NCBI GenBank assembly: GCA_011032825.1
Contig: JAADJZ010000002.1
Coordinates: forward strand, 124,001 to 188,000
DNA length: 64,000 nucleotides
Direction of reading: 5' to 3'
DNA from: Massariosphaeria phaeospora
Taxonomy: Eukaryota; Ascomycota; Dothideomycetes; Pleosporales
The notes under the pieces were generated by a model, which was not told the DNA's origin, made no database searches, and saw only the letters and a list, made by a program, of their open reading frames with translations. The position numbers and the translations under genes were made by a program. The stretch's first letter is position 1; every line of letters begins with the position of its first letter. This document shows positions 9,482-21,090 of this stretch, one piece after another.

Positions 9482-12400
9482 ATGGGTGTCACCGGCCTCT
9501 GGACCGTTCTGCAGCCTTGCGCGCGCCCCATCAAGATCGAAACGCTGAACAAGAAACGACTCGCCGTCGACGCGTCGATATGGATCTACCAGTTCTTGAA
9601 AGCTGTCCGCGACAAAGAAGGAAATGCGCTGAGAAACAGTCACATCGTTGGTTTCTTCCGCCGAATATGCAAGCTGCTATTCTTTGGAATCAAGCCGGTC
9701 TTCGTCTTCGATGGCGGCGCCCCAGCACTGAAACGGCAAACGATCAACAACCGCAAGTCGAGACGAGAGGGCAGGCGGGAGGATGCTGTGAGGACCGCGG
9801 GGAAGCTGCTCGCGCTGCAGATGCAGAGAGTGGCGGAAGAAGAGGAGAAAAAGAGGAAAGAGGCTGCGCGACATCCGCGTGAAGAGGTGGAGGAGGAGAT
9901 ACCAGAGAATCTTGTATACGCAGATGAGGTGACGCTGACGCCCCAAGAGCGCGCGCAGAATAGGAAATTCAGGAAGAAGGATCAATACCATCTGCCAGAT
10001 TTGGGCATGTCGATGTCCGAAATGGGCGGCCAGAACGACCCGAGGATCATGTCATTAGAAGAGCTCGAAGAGTATGCTCGGCATTTTGATACCGGCGAAG
10101 ACATCAATGTCTATGACTTCTCGAAGATCGACTTCGACAGTCCATTTTTCGTGAGCTTACCCGCGTCTGATCGATACAACATCCTCAATGCGGCCAGACT
10201 GAGAAGTCGGCTAAGAATGGGGTACTCGAAGGAACAACTAGATGTGATGTTTCCAGATCGGATGGCGTTCTCCAAATTCCAGATCGATAGAGTCCGCGAG
10301 CGAAACGATCTTACGCAGCGCCTGTTCAATCTCAATGGCATGAACGATGATGTAATGTTTGGGGCTAATGGAACTGGCCGAGTCGCTGGGGAGAAGGGCA
10401 GGGAATATGTGCTCGTCAAGAATGACGGCGTTGAGGGTGGTTGGGCACTTGGAGTCGTCACAAGCAAGGACGAAGGGAAAGCGGACAAGCCTATTGATGT
10501 GGATCGACCAATGCCTACTGTTTTAGAGGACGAGGAATGGGAAGACGACGAAGATTTTGAAGATGTCCCCATTGAAGGCCTGAACCGGCTACCGAAATCG
10601 AAGCCCGGCCAAACTTCTCAGGACAAGGAGGGTCGAGAGTTTATTTCGAAAGAGTTGGCGAGGCGACGTCAGCGGTTTTATAAGTCGAGGATAGATAACC
10701 CGTCAAGACATGCGCCACGTAAGCCTAAGCTTGTCAATCAGAATTCAGATTCCCTCTTTCTTGCCGAGGAGGACCCGCCTGAGGACGAGTGGGAAAATCT
10801 GGACCCAGATGGTAATGCGGATGATGATGACCTGTTTGGAGAGCCAAGAAAGGGCAACAATGATGAAGAAGAGCATCAGCTCCAGGAAGCTATTACTCTA
10901 TCATTACAAGAGGAGGGAGAAGAGTCAGCTCACAAATCTGAAGAGGAAGATGTCTACCGTGAAGTCTTCCAACAGCAGAAAGTTGAACAGACCAATCCTT
11001 TTTCGGCTACCAAGGCATCTGGACTCGCTATTGCAAAGCTGGCGAATCAACGCAGTAGCAAGCTTGCGCCCAAAGGCCCTTTCAACGAAAGCGAAAGCGA
11101 GGAGGATGACATGGATCTGCAAGCGGCCCTAGCAGAGTCTAGGAAATCGAAACGAGCTACATCAGCGAAACGGCCTAAGTCTCCAATGAGTGTACACACG
11201 CCTGTTGTTCAGGCAGTGCCCAAGCCAGCGCCCAAATCTATGAATGCTCCCGGGTTTGATGGACCTTTACCTTTCGAAAAGTTAAATCTAGGGAAATCTA
11301 TCCTGGGAAGAAAAAAGATGCAGAAACTAGAGGAAGATAATGCTGGCGGCTTCGAAAGAGACCCAAGTCCTGTAAGGAAGAAGTCGACAGAACCCTTGCC
11401 ACCATGGTTCACTGGCGAACGCGATATACAACAAGACTTATCAGCACAGAAGGAAGACGAGAAGCAAGAGTGGAAACAAGCTCGAGAACCAGGAAAAGCA
11501 CAATTTCAGTTCGACGATCTTCCTCGCTTGCGCAAAGAAAATACGCGGGAGGTCATTGACCTGGATGGCCCTTCAACTCAAGAGCACACTAAAGAACTCA
11601 TTACAATCGAGTCAGATAATGAGGAAGATGACCTAGAAATGGAGGATGTTGTAATCCAGGGTTCTAAGTTGCGTATGGGAGACCTGGCGGACAAAGTTCG
11701 TGCAGAACCTCCCAAGGCGCTGTCCGAAGGCCAGAAATCACCGCCACGCCAAGAGAGTACCTTAAGAACCCAAGCTCCAATTGCTCAAAGCTCAGACGAA
11801 GAGCCAGTTGATTGGTCTGAAAGCGAACCGGAAGAGGACAAGATTGAAGCGGGATTAGGGAACGACTCCGCAAATCTTCCGCCCAACTCACCGTCTCCTG
11901 AGTTCGAAGATGTTCCAATGCAGATAGAGCCACAAACCGCACCACAGACTGACAAGTCACTATCACCAGAGTTTGAGGATGTTCCAATCAGAGCCTCAGC
12001 ACCTCGTCGTCCTCGACGAGAGCCGTCACCAGGAGTGCTTCAAGGCCCTGACGATCTAGAGATCCCCGTGGTTCCACACAGCGGCACGGCAGATGACGAT
12101 GCTCTATTCGATATCCCAGACAATGAGTCCGATCAATACTCTGATCCTGAGGACGCTGACCTCTTTGCCTCTCTTGCCGCAGAAGGAGAAGAACACGCTC
12201 GCTTCGCACAAGAGCTTAACAACAATACCACCGCCCGCATCAGCTTCGACGACGAACTGAAACAACTGCGAGCCCAACAAAAGAAAGACCGCAGAGACGC
12301 CGACGAAGTAACCCAAACCATGGTCTCCGAATGCCAACACCTGCTCACCCTCTTCGGTCTTCCCTACGTAACCGCCCCGATGGAGGCGGAAGCTCAATGC

Positions 12401-13405
12401 GCCGAGCTCGTCAGCCTCGGCCTCGTCGACGGCATCGTAACAGACGACTCCGACACGTTCCTCTTCGGCGGCACACGCGTCTACAAGAACATGTTCAACG
12501 CAGCCAAATTCGTCGAATGCTACCTCGCCAACGACCTAACCTCCGAATTCGCCCTCACCCGCGACAAACTCATCGCCGTCGCCCAACTCCTCGGCTCCGA
12601 CTACACGACGGGTCTCCCGGGCATCGGCCCCGTCACCGCCCTCGAAATCCTCTCCGAGTTCCCCAACCTGCAAGACTTCAAAGCCTGGTGGTCCGGCGTG
12701 CAGAACAACACCATCCCCAAAGACGCCGACAAAGCAAGCCCGTTCCGCCGCCGCTTCCGCCGTACTCAGCTGACAAAGCTCTTCCTTCCGACTACGTTCC
12801 CGGATCCCCGCGTCACAGAAGCGTATCTGGAGCCCGACGTGGACGCGGACCCGCAGCCGTTCCAGTGGGGCGTGCCGGACCTCGATGCTCTGCGCACGTA
12901 TCTGAGTAGTCAGATTGGGTGGAGTCGCGAGCGCACGGATGAGGTGCTGGTGCCCGTCATCCGCGATATGAATCGGCGGGAAAAGGAGGGCACGCAGAGT
13001 AACATCACGCGGTTCTTTGAGGGGGGTGTCGGCGCGGGGGCGTTCGCGCCGCGGGTGAGGGGTGGTGACGCGAGGAAGAAGGGGAGACTGGCGGGGGGAA
13101 AGAGGTTGGGTGCTGCGCTGGAGAGGTTGGCGGGTAGGGAGAAGGGGAGGGCGGAGGGTGGTGGTGATGGTGGTCGCGGGCATGGGGAAGGAGTTGGGGA
13201 TGGGGTAAATGCAGAGGCAAGTAGAAAGACTACACCAGCTGAGGGCGCGGCTCAAAGTCGGAAGCGGAAGAGCGGTAGAAAAGCTACGACAAACCCCGTC
13301 GAAGAACGCGTCGAAGCTGTAGACGAAGACGATGCGTCTGATGATCTGTATGCAGAGCCGAAGAAGAAAGCGAGGAAGACGCGTAAGGGCAAGAAAGCTG
13401 CTTAG
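9482..13405 (+). CDS. RAD2: DNA repair endonuclease RAD2/Rad13/XPG
   Basis: Single exon, 1307 aa. This structure-specific nuclease makes the 3' incision in nucleotide excision repair and is recruited by TFIIH. The FEN1/XPG N-domain occupies residues 1-100 and starts MGVTGLW, with metal-binding Asp30 (LAVDASIW) and Asp77 (FVFDGGAP). The I-domain begins near residue 947 and contains EAEAQCAEL and VTDDSDTFLFG. The helix-hairpin-helix follows (LLGSDYTTGLPGIG, about 1035-1048). The long spacer in between is acidic. It carries two ubiquitin-interacting-motif-like helices (EAITLSLQEE near 468 and DLQAALAESR near 543) and a CDE-rich stretch. Near residue 1172 the sequence QSNITRFF is a PCNA-interacting (PIP) box. 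The C-terminus is a Lys/Arg nuclear localisation signal. Length is in the usual family range (about 1000-1300). Confidence 0.95.
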   Translation: MGVTGLWTVLQPCARPIKIETLNKKRLAVDASIWIYQFLKAVRDKEGNALRNSHIVGFFRRICKLLFFGIKPVFVFDGGAPALKRQTINNRKSRREGRREDAVRTAGKLLALQMQRVAEEEEKKRKEAARHPREEVEEEIPENLVYADEVTLTPQERAQNRKFRKKDQYHLPDLGMSMSEMGGQNDPRIMSLEELEEYARHFDTGEDINVYDFSKIDFDSPFFVSLPASDRYNILNAARLRSRLRMGYSKEQLDVMFPDRMAFSKFQIDRVRERNDLTQRLFNLNGMNDDVMFGANGTGRVAGEKGREYVLVKNDGVEGGWALGVVTSKDEGKADKPIDVDRPMPTVLEDEEWEDDEDFEDVPIEGLNRLPKSKPGQTSQDKEGREFISKELARRRQRFYKSRIDNPSRHAPRKPKLVNQNSDSLFLAEEDPPEDEWENLDPDGNADDDDLFGEPRKGNNDEEEHQLQEAITLSLQEEGEESAHKSEEEDVYREVFQQQKVEQTNPFSATKASGLAIAKLANQRSSKLAPKGPFNESESEEDDMDLQAALAESRKSKRATSAKRPKSPMSVHTPVVQAVPKPAPKSMNAPGFDGPLPFEKLNLGKSILGRKKMQKLEEDNAGGFERDPSPVRKKSTEPLPPWFTGERDIQQDLSAQKEDEKQEWKQAREPGKAQFQFDDLPRLRKENTREVIDLDGPSTQEHTKELITIESDNEEDDLEMEDVVIQGSKLRMGDLADKVRAEPPKALSEGQKSPPRQESTLRTQAPIAQSSDEEPVDWSESEPEEDKIEAGLGNDSANLPPNSPSPEFEDVPMQIEPQTAPQTDKSLSPEFEDVPIRASAPRRPRREPSPGVLQGPDDLEIPVVPHSGTADDDALFDIPDNESDQYSDPEDADLFASLAAEGEEHARFAQELNNNTTARISFDDELKQLRAQQKKDRRDADEVTQTMVSECQHLLTLFGLPYVTAPMEAEAQCAELVSLGLVDGIVTDDSDTFLFGGTRVYKNMFNAAKFVECYLANDLTSEFALTRDKLIAVAQLLGSDYTTGLPGIGPVTALEILSEFPNLQDFKAWWSGVQNNTIPKDADKASPFRRRFRRTQLTKLFLPTTFPDPRVTEAYLEPDVDADPQPFQWGVPDLDALRTYLSSQIGWSRERTDEVLVPVIRDMNRREKEGTQSNITRFFEGGVGAGAFAPRVRGGDARKKGRLAGGKRLGAALERLAGREKGRAEGGGDGGRGHGEGVGDGVNAEASRKTTPAEGAAQSRKRKSGRKATTNPVEERVEAVDEDDASDDLYAEPKKKARKTRKGKKAA

Positions 13406-14103
13406 CGTCGTAGACATTGAGATTCCACGATGATGATGATGATGATAATGCTGATAATTCCTATGTGAATATGCATGATACATAGTTCACCAGAACGAAT
13501 AAACAATAGTGATAAATAATTCTCTTTGGTAATTGATTCATGGACGGCCGTCCGAGCCCCTTGGATAGCAACCCTCTCGCCCCCTTTCAAACTTGGGTAC
13601 TTCCCACAGACCCCAGGCTCAGGAATGTCGAACCGGCCGGACATGGGCATGCCCACTTGCGCAGTTCCTGGTCTCAGCTCAGCTCAGCTCACCAGCCGCC
13701 GCCAAGAGTGTGCGCTGAAGCACACACTCCGGCCCCTCGCCATCGATTAGAATTACAAAAAAATGCCTCCAATTCGTTCATCACGTAAGTCAGTGGAGCA
13801 GCCCAGCCCCAGCCCCAGACCCGGAGAATAGTGGTCGCCTCTTTCCGGTGCTCTTAGACTGACTGCGCTCTCGCCGTGGCCGGTCGACAGCTACCTATTC
13901 CAGAAGAGAAAATCGATCCGGAGTTCCCAAGGGAAAAAGTATAAAGTTTCGCACTGCGCCGTATCCCGCAAACCACGATCCGTACGTACGTCAAGCACTC
14001 GTGTCCGGTTGATCGGAGGTCTCCGTCTCTTGCTCTTGTGTGTGGTATTACTCGTTACCTACTCGCTTACATAGCCCCTCGCCCACTGGAGATCATCGTG
14101 TTC
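13406..14103. other. Convergent intergenic region RAD2/AP180
   Basis: About 700 bp holding the 3' ends of two convergent genes. It shows a short imperfect ATG/ATR run near 13430-13450 and three copies of the pentamer agctc at 13677-13690, but no coding frame or RNA gene that I can support. Confidence 0.4.
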
Positions 14104-16442
14104 CTAGAGAAATGATCCCGTCTGTTGTTGCTGCTGTTGGCCCGGCCGCGGGAAGACGTTCGTCGTGGGCACTTGACCGAGGTCCATCCCGCCTAGTGTC
14201 CCCTGGCCTGTGGTATTTTGCCACCCCTGGCCCGTCTGCTGGTTCACAAAGGCGCTCTGTCGAAAGGGATTCGTGCTCCCTGTTGCGTTCACAGTCAGCC
14301 CACCTGTTGGTGATGGTGCATTTTGGATAGGTGATGCATTCCGCGCGAACGGATTGGTTCCAGTTGGAGAGGGTTGTAGCGACTGTTGTTGTTGTGGCTG
14401 TTGTGGTGGTTGTTGCTGGGGCGCAAATGGCAAGTTTGGTTGTGGGAACTGCATGGTCGGACCAGCGGAGAATGGAGGAGAAGAATATCCAGTCGGCGGT
14501 TGCATCTGCTGCTGAATGCCGGTGCTCTGCTTTGCGAAAGGGTTTGTAGGGGATCGGCCAAGAGAAGAAGCTGCACCAGTTGGGTTATTGAGGAGTTTCG
14601 GTTCAGCAGCGCCAACAGCAGGAGGGAACATGGATTGACGAAAAGGATTCGTCGATGTTTGCTGTGGCTGCATAGGTTCGGCTATCGTGGGGAGCTGCTG
14701 CATTGGCTGTTGTGGGAAGCTAGGAACGCCGTTCTGGGGTATTTGACCCAACGAGGGGTTCTGGGGGCTGAAGGGCTGTGGAGTGTAACCACCAAATCCA
14801 GCGCCTGTGAACTGAGTCTGAAGCTGCGGCTGCTGCGGCTGTGACATCTGCTGCGGCAGTATTTGACTTGTAAATTGGTTTTGGAGTTGAGGTGGTTGCA
14901 ACTGTTGTGGTTGCTGCATTTGCTGCTGCTGCTGCATCTGGGCGAACGGGTTGGTCCCTTGTCCGTTCTGGGGGCTGAAAGGCTGTTGCTGCTGTTGTGG
15001 GAAATCCATTGCTGTCTGCTGTGGCATCTGGAAGCCAGGCTGTTGAAAACCTGTCTGCTGAGGATACTGCTGGACAGTAGTAGGTTGGGCCATTGTCTGC
15101 TGGTTATCTTGTATTGATTCGAACAAGTCAATCAAAGGTAGGTTGGAAGCTGGCTTAGATGGAGGAGCGGATGGATGAGTTGCCTGTATGTTCGATGTAG
15201 CGGGTTTTGACTCCGTTAATAACTTGCTGGTGCCGTTTGTCGACTTGCCGCCAAGCTTTTTGGTCTCCTTTTCCAGAATATACTGTTTCCGGTTGGTCTC
15301 AAAATCTTTGTCATTCAGATATTCTTCTAAGGAGGCAGCCAAACCTGTTGGCGCATGCTTGATTTTCGGAATCTCCAGTCGTGTGGAGTGCTCATGCATG
15401 CGTGCGATGCTTAGGTATTCCACAACCTGTTCCGTTTGTCGCACAAAAGTCCGATAAATCTGCAGCGCACGGGTGGCGTCCGGTTTCGAAAGCTCAAAAT
15501 AATGTTCTACGAATGTCAATAAGGTTAAGAAGTGTCTCAGACAGCCACTTACCCAGCACATTGATGGTACCTTCATTCATGACATGAAACAGTACCAGCA
15601 GATCCATGGTGAGCAATCGGAAGGCGGTCAATGTTATTTCGTTCTCCGGTTCGTCGTCGAAGGGCTGGCACTTCAGCAGATATTTGATCTGCTCCTGCAC
15701 GCTCTCCGCTTCTCGAAGCAGGCCTCTATCAATGTTGAGCTTCTTAAGCCGCCCCTCCCCGCCTCGCACATAGTCGATCTTTGTGGTGCCGAACTCGATC
15801 GCTCGCCGGAGGAGGTATTCGGCGTATGTCCGTATGTTGTGGCCCTGGGTCTGGACTAGTTGCGCAAAGTTAGCACAAACATGAGTCTTCCAAACGAGCA
15901 TTCGAGACGGTCGGTGCTCGGTAGCAGTGCGCAACAGACAGCGCATATAGCCAACTACCCAGCCCACAAACTGGTGAAGCGCAAGCTAAGCTCGTCGTGT
16001 TCACTCTAACCTCTTCAGAGTGTTATATGATAGGGAACGGTCGACCTACCCTCGGTAAAATGATTGATCGCAAGCCTCCTGTGCGGATCCTGGGCCAGGT
16101 ACTTAAGCGCAACCTCAGGCTCGCCCTCCCGTATCATCAGGTGCACCAGAATCAGACTCTTGAAGACAATGGTCCATGTCGAATCGCGCATCCGGTTCTG
16201 CAGGGCGCGAAAGATCTCGGCGACGCCGGCCTCACCGGCGTGAGTGGCGACGAGTATGTGCTCGACATATTTGGACTTGGGCGCCGCGAGCTGGAAGCAC
16301 GGGTTAGACGGAGGGCTTGGTGGCGGGCGAAGGGTGGAGGTGGAGGTGGAGATGGAGCTTGGGGCTGCCGTGGGGAGGGGGGCCTGGCGCTGACCTTGAT
16401 CTTGGTGCCGCCCTTGACCGACTTCTCAAACGAGCTTGCCAT
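14104..16442 (-). CDS. Clathrin assembly adaptor, AP180/CALM (YAP1801/1802) family
   Basis: Four exons on the minus strand: 16442-16395, 16290-16050, 15855-15553 and 15506-14104. All junctions keep phase with GT-AG ends, giving 664 aa. AP180 proteins bind PtdIns(4,5)P2 and clathrin and act as cargo adaptors at endocytic sites. The N-terminal ANTH domain (residues about 1-270) begins MASSFEKSVKGGTKIK and continues into LAAPKSKYVEHILVAT, the conserved Lys-rich lipid-binding region. Later come VQTQGHNIRTYAEYL, then FRLLTMDLLVLFHVMNEGTINVLEHYFELS. The C-terminal half is disordered and Gln/Pro-rich, with five NPF motifs (NPFAQ, NPFRQ, NPFAK, NPFAR, NPFRQ) for binding EH-domain proteins such as Ede1/Pan1. 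The gene is divergent from NudC across 500 bp. The family assignment is firm. Confidence 0.92.
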
Positions 16443-16942
16443 TGAGCGCGCGCAGGAGGGCTGCGGGCCGTGGGTGCTGGCGACGGGCTGGCGGGCGGGT
16501 GTTTACCGTGTTTCGATCTTGGGGGGCTTCCGGCGACTCGGAGTTGGGCCGCGAACTATCTGCGCGGCATGGCGGACGGCCGGCAGGGAGGCGGAGGCGA
16601 CGGGGGTGGAAGAATAGCGGCGCGCGGAACAATAGACGGATGAGAGGTTTGGGGGCGCTGGGTGAGGGTGCGGGTGACCTGGCTCCGGTGAGGTGTGGTC
16701 TACAGTTCTACCTAGGTAGCAACGCAATGCACGCAATGCACGCAACGGACAGAGCGAACGGGTGCGTGCTGGCAGCTGTTGTCACTGCTGGGGTCCCGCT
16801 CCCGCGCGAAGTGAACGATGACGCTGATCCCGTCCCGCATTTGGCCCACCCAACACCAAACAATTGCGATATCAGGCGACCAACCCCCAGAAACACGCAC
16901 GGCAAGCTACAGCGACAAACAGCAAAACACACCATCTTCGCC
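16443..16942. promoter_or_regulatory. Divergent promoter region AP180 / NudC
   Basis: A 500-bp GC-rich region separates the two start codons. It is expected to hold both promoters and 5' UTRs. A twice-repeated 'aatgcacgc' lies at about 16735-16743. I could not identify a specific factor site. Confidence 0.3.
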
Positions 16943-17575
16943 ATGCCGGGCTCACCCACCCCCGAGGAGCGCACCAAAGCCGACGCCGACCTCAAGACCA
17001 AAGAAGACGCCGAGCAGGCCGCGCTGCCCTACAAGTGGACGCAGACAATCAAGGACCTCGACGTGGCCATCGCCGTTGACGGCAAATACAAGGGCCGCGA
17101 CCTGGACGTCAAGCTCACCAAGACGGCCCTGCGCGTCGCCATCAAAGGCCAAGAGCCGTTCATCGACGTAGGGCCCCTCACATAAAAAAAAACACCCTCA
17201 TATACACGCCTCTAACCCCACCCCCAGGGCACGCTCCCCCACCCCATCCACGTCGACGAGTCCACATGGACGCTCGAGCCCGTGCCCGCCGGCAAGGAAA
17301 TCAACATCCACCTCGACAAGGTGAACCAGCTCGAATGGTGGCCGCACGTCGTGACCTCGGCCCCCAAAATCGACACGTCCAAGATCCAGCCCGAGAACAG
17401 CAAGCTGGGCGACCTGGACGGCGAGACGCGCGGCATGGTCGAGAAGATGATGTTCGATCAGCGCCAGAAGGAGATGGGCAAGCCGAGCAGCGACGAGCAG
17501 AAGAAGCTGGACCTGCTGGAGAAGTTCAAGGCCCAGCATCCCGAGATGGACTTCTCGGGCGCGAAAATGGGGTGA
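16943..17575 (+). CDS. nudC: Nuclear movement protein NudC (CS domain)
   Basis: Two exons, 16943-17167 and 17228-17575, joined in phase 0 across a 60-bp GT-AG intron (donor GTAGGG), giving 190 aa. NudC is an Hsp90-linked co-chaperone required for dynein-dependent nuclear migration in filamentous fungi. The CS/p23-like domain spans about residues 28-120. It starts [12 protein letters not shown] and continues through the [12 protein letters not shown] strand to the junction FID|GTLPHPI, then DESTWTLEP and the family hallmark LEWWPHVV. The C-terminal helix holds [17 protein letters not shown], typical of NudC, and ends [13 protein letters not shown]. Length matches fungal NudC (about 190-200 aa). 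Confidence 0.93.
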
Positions 17576-17879
17576 GGGGTAACTTGGGGGCATGGGCTAT
17601 GAGGATATGAGTTATGAACGTAAAGGAGTTGGTAGAGCGTGCTGAAAATAGTCAAAGTCACCACGGTCGCTAAGATAGGTGGACGACGAGGTCTCACCAT
17701 GCATACAGTCTACAGGCACTTTACAGTTGTGGTACAGCTATTCTACAGATATGCTACAGCTCCGTAAATGAAGCATGCCAGACTTGCCTAGCGTAAGAAG
17801 GATACGGTACGGTGAGTACCAAAATCCAAAAGTATAACATAAATGCAACGAATCCAGAATATTCGGTGAAATCCATGCC
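17576..17879. other. Convergent intergenic region
   Basis: About 300 bp between the convergent 3' ends of NudC and the mitochondrial Asp-tRNA synthetase. It has a few direct repeats of a 'ctacag' word at about 17704-17760, and nothing else that I can support. Confidence 0.35.
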
Positions 17880-20074
17880 TCACTCTTTCAGACGCAGATG
17901 GTACGTATCCAACTGCGCCTCTGTCATAGCATTAGGCGACTTGACCACCATATCTTCGCCCCTCCCACTCTTCGGGAATGCGATAACATCTCTTACCGAC
18001 TCCCTTCCCAGCAGCACAGCCGCCAGCCGATCCCAGCCCAGGGCAATCCCCGCATGCGGCGGACACCCCGACCGCAACGCGTCCAGCAAATGCCTAAAGT
18101 CCTCAATGCGCTCACTCTTCATCTTCAGCACGTCGCGGAAGACAAACTCCTGCACGTCGGCGTTGTGGATCCGCCGACTCCCGCCGCCCAGTTCGACGCC
18201 ATTGACCACGATGTCGTAGTGTGCGGCGATGGCCTTCTCGGGCGCGGTTAGGAGTAGCTCGACGTCTTCGGCGGTCTTGGGTGCGGTAAAGGGGTGGTGC
18301 GTCGAGGTGAGGCCGGCGGTGCCACCTTGTCCGGGGTCGGTGTCGTTCGTGGGCGAAAAAAGTGGGAAGTCTGTGATCCAGACGAATCGAAACTCGTTGG
18401 CTGGTGGAGTTTCGATTAGGCCTTGGGCTATGGCTGCTTTGTGCAGAGCCAGGCGCAAGTTGCCTAGCATGGTCGATCCACCAGATAGGGGTTCGTTCTT
18501 GCGTGCTTGCAGGATGAGGAGCTCGCCGTGTTCGGTAGGCCCCGCTGAGGTGTCGAGGACGAAAGAGTGACCAAGTGCAGCCAGTCCTTGTAAAGGTTGT
18601 GATTCATCTCCTATAAATACGCCTGGTTGACCGTCAAGATTATCGAGGTACGGTCTTCCTTCCGGGCTGTCCAGGAAAGCGGAGATAAACTTCCTCGTCT
18701 CCTTTGGGTTGTTATTGTCGGCGGGGTTTAGTTCGAAAGCATCGACTATGGGATCTTGTAGGGAGGTGATCTTGCTGATTAGATCCTGAGGTAAACGATC
18801 CGTGACTTGGTGGATCTATCACTGTAAGTACAAAGTCTGCAAACAGTCATCGAGTACACACCTTTGTTTCGAAGCGGAGGTCTGGTTTGTCTGAACCGTA
18901 GGTAGTCATAGCTTCTTTATAAGTCATTGTGCCGAATCTGGGGCTCACGTAGCCCGCTTCACGCCATATGTCTTGCAATAGCTGCTCAACCTCGCACATG
19001 ACAGACCGTTCGCCTACAAAGGACATTTCCATATCCAACTTGGGAACATTAGCAGAATCCTTCAAGTCCTCACAAACATCTCACCTGAGTGAATTCCGGT
19101 TGCCGGTCAGCTCTCAGGTCCTCATCCCGGAAACACCGAGCAAACTGAAAGTACTTCGCGATCCCCGATGCCATAAGAATCTGCTTGTACTGCTGAGGGC
19201 TCTGCGGCAAAGCGTATGCGAGGCCTTTGGTTCGCGTGGGTACTAAGAACTCGCGAGCACCCTCTGGAGTCGATTTGAACAGTATAGGTGTCTCGATCTC
19301 CGACCAACCACGATCGTACAAGTTTGAGCGTGTTGTCGTCGCTATCTTGTGTCGAGCCAATATGTGCCTACGTAATTCACTATCGGTGCGGATTTGGAGA
19401 TGGCGCTGCTCGGGAGGAAAGGCAGTGTCTTCTTTGATAATCAGGTCGGGGGGAATATCATTCAAGGGTGTTATCGACTGCAGTTCGATTTCCACATTAT
19501 TGATAAGGTCCATGTCAGAGACAAAGGTCTCTTTAGATGGCTTTCGCTCTTTAATCTTTCCCTTGACTACGACCGGCGTCCATTCTCTTAGGGATTTCAG
19601 AGTAGTGTGCACTTCCGACTCCCCGGCTGTTGAGATAAGTTGGACACACACAGTTTGCTCGCGGTTTTTGAGTAACGCAAAAGAAAGCTTCTTCGATACA
19701 TCTCGTCGTGTACCTAAGTAGCCGGTCAACCGCAGCTCTGTTCCAATAGGCGTTTTCAGTAAGTCCTCATAAGGGGTTTCACGGCCCCCAGTTTCCGACA
19801 TGACTGCAAACTAGTAAGCACACATGTTGATCCGAGACAATGGCATCTTACTTGTAGCCTTGAACTTATCAAGTGACTTTCGTAGACGATCATCTGGCTG
19901 GACTTGCAGGCGACAAGGGCTTGACGAAAACGAGCAGGCTCCAATACCAGCTCGTGCACCTCCAGCAAAACCAGGCGTTATTCCGTGATGGCGCGTTCGG
20001 ATGAATCTTGATATTTCGGCATAGGTGCTTCGGAGCCGTGGCCCACGGCAGGCTACATGCTTCGTTACATTCAT
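17880..20074 (-). CDS. MSD1: Mitochondrial aspartyl-tRNA synthetase
   Basis: Four exons: 20074-19852, 19803-19085, 19038-18862 and 18815-17880, all in phase, 684 aa. It charges mitochondrial tRNA-Asp. Residues 1-60 are Arg/Ser-rich with few acidic residues, as expected of a mitochondrial presequence. Next come the OB-fold anticodon domain (GYLGTRRDVSKKLSFALL...) and the class II catalytic core. The core has ILARHKIATTTR with the SEIETPIL motif 1 region, motif 2 FRDEDLRADRQPEFTQ (about 299-314), a bacterial-type GAD insertion, and motif 3 GIALGWDRL (about 630-638). The bacterial architecture (FRDEDLRADRQPEFTQ followed by the GAD insert) separates it from the cytosolic enzyme. The third acceptor must be GATAG, because the nearer TTACAG would place a TGA in frame. 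It runs co-directionally with the Tyr enzyme upstream. Confidence 0.93.
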
Positions 20075-21090
20075 TGCAGGCTATTATACCATTCGCAATG
20101 ATTAAGACACACCTCACACAAGACAAAAAGAGTGGTGTGATAAATTGCATCTCATGTTGGCCCAGCGGTCAAACCCAGAGTATGTATTCTGCCAAGCCTC
20201 TCTATTCCTCATTGAGCAAGCGTGTGCTTGGCACAAAACCACACCAGAAAAACGAAAATCGCGCCGAGAAGAAACCTCATCCTTCCATTCAACCACATGT
20301 AAGACCCTACGTTCCGACGCCCTCACACCCGCACTAACAATATCTCAGATGATGAAAGCTCAGCGTGTACCAGATGAGCTGGCCTCTTCTCGTGCCTGCG
20401 AACTCTCCCTTGACCGGGCTTAAGTGGTTCGCGGGTGCGAGTTGAGGACGGCATGAAATCTGCGTTCGGCACACCACTCTTGTTACCATTGCGGACGCTT
20501 GATGCATCTCTGACTACCGAATGGAAGGTGTCCTCTCAACGGCTGTATCCCTCGACTTTGGTTTACGATGCCCACCGCGAGCAACGATGGCGCCACGGTT
20601 GCGATCATGTCGTTGAGAAATCTTCGCATCTCCGGCTGCGATGCTTCGGATTCGGCGCCATCATATAACAGAGGGCTGCTCGTAGTCGGTGGTTTACCAG
20701 AGTTTGAGTGGTCAGTCATTCGCGGATTTCGCAACCCGACGTGTACATATCCCAATATAATTCGCCTTTGTCCTCTCGCAGTGCTACTCAGGTGACTTCA
20801 GTAGATATACCAGCGACCAAATGCGTGCAGTCGCCATTACATTATAAGAGGAAGTGGAGGTACCTACCTCTTTCTCTCTACAAAATTGGCGAAATATCAA
20901 ATTCAGTGTCAATCAGTCTCGCTATTCGGGTAGTGCAAACTACTCACCTGTGAAGGTTGGACCGTAAAAACACTGGGACAATCAGATGATGTTATATCGT
21001 ACAGAAGGTTGCACCAACATATAAGTGTGGTGTTTGATTAACATAGTATACAGGTGTTGGCACATATATACATAGAACCGAATGTGAAAA
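20075..21090. other. Intergenic region between the two mitochondrial synthetases
   Basis: About 1 kb that carries the 3' end of the Tyr enzyme and the promoter of the Asp enzyme. Only short frames (under 110 codons) occur on either strand, with no domain and no convincing splice chain. AT content rises toward 20.9-21.08 kb. Confidence 0.35.

Noticed and set aside
12536..13483. Long minus-strand frame (about 315 codons) inside RAD2
   Set aside because: It lies opposite the conserved catalytic end of RAD2 and has a His/Pro/Thr-rich translation without a domain; it is a shadow of GC-rich coding sequence.
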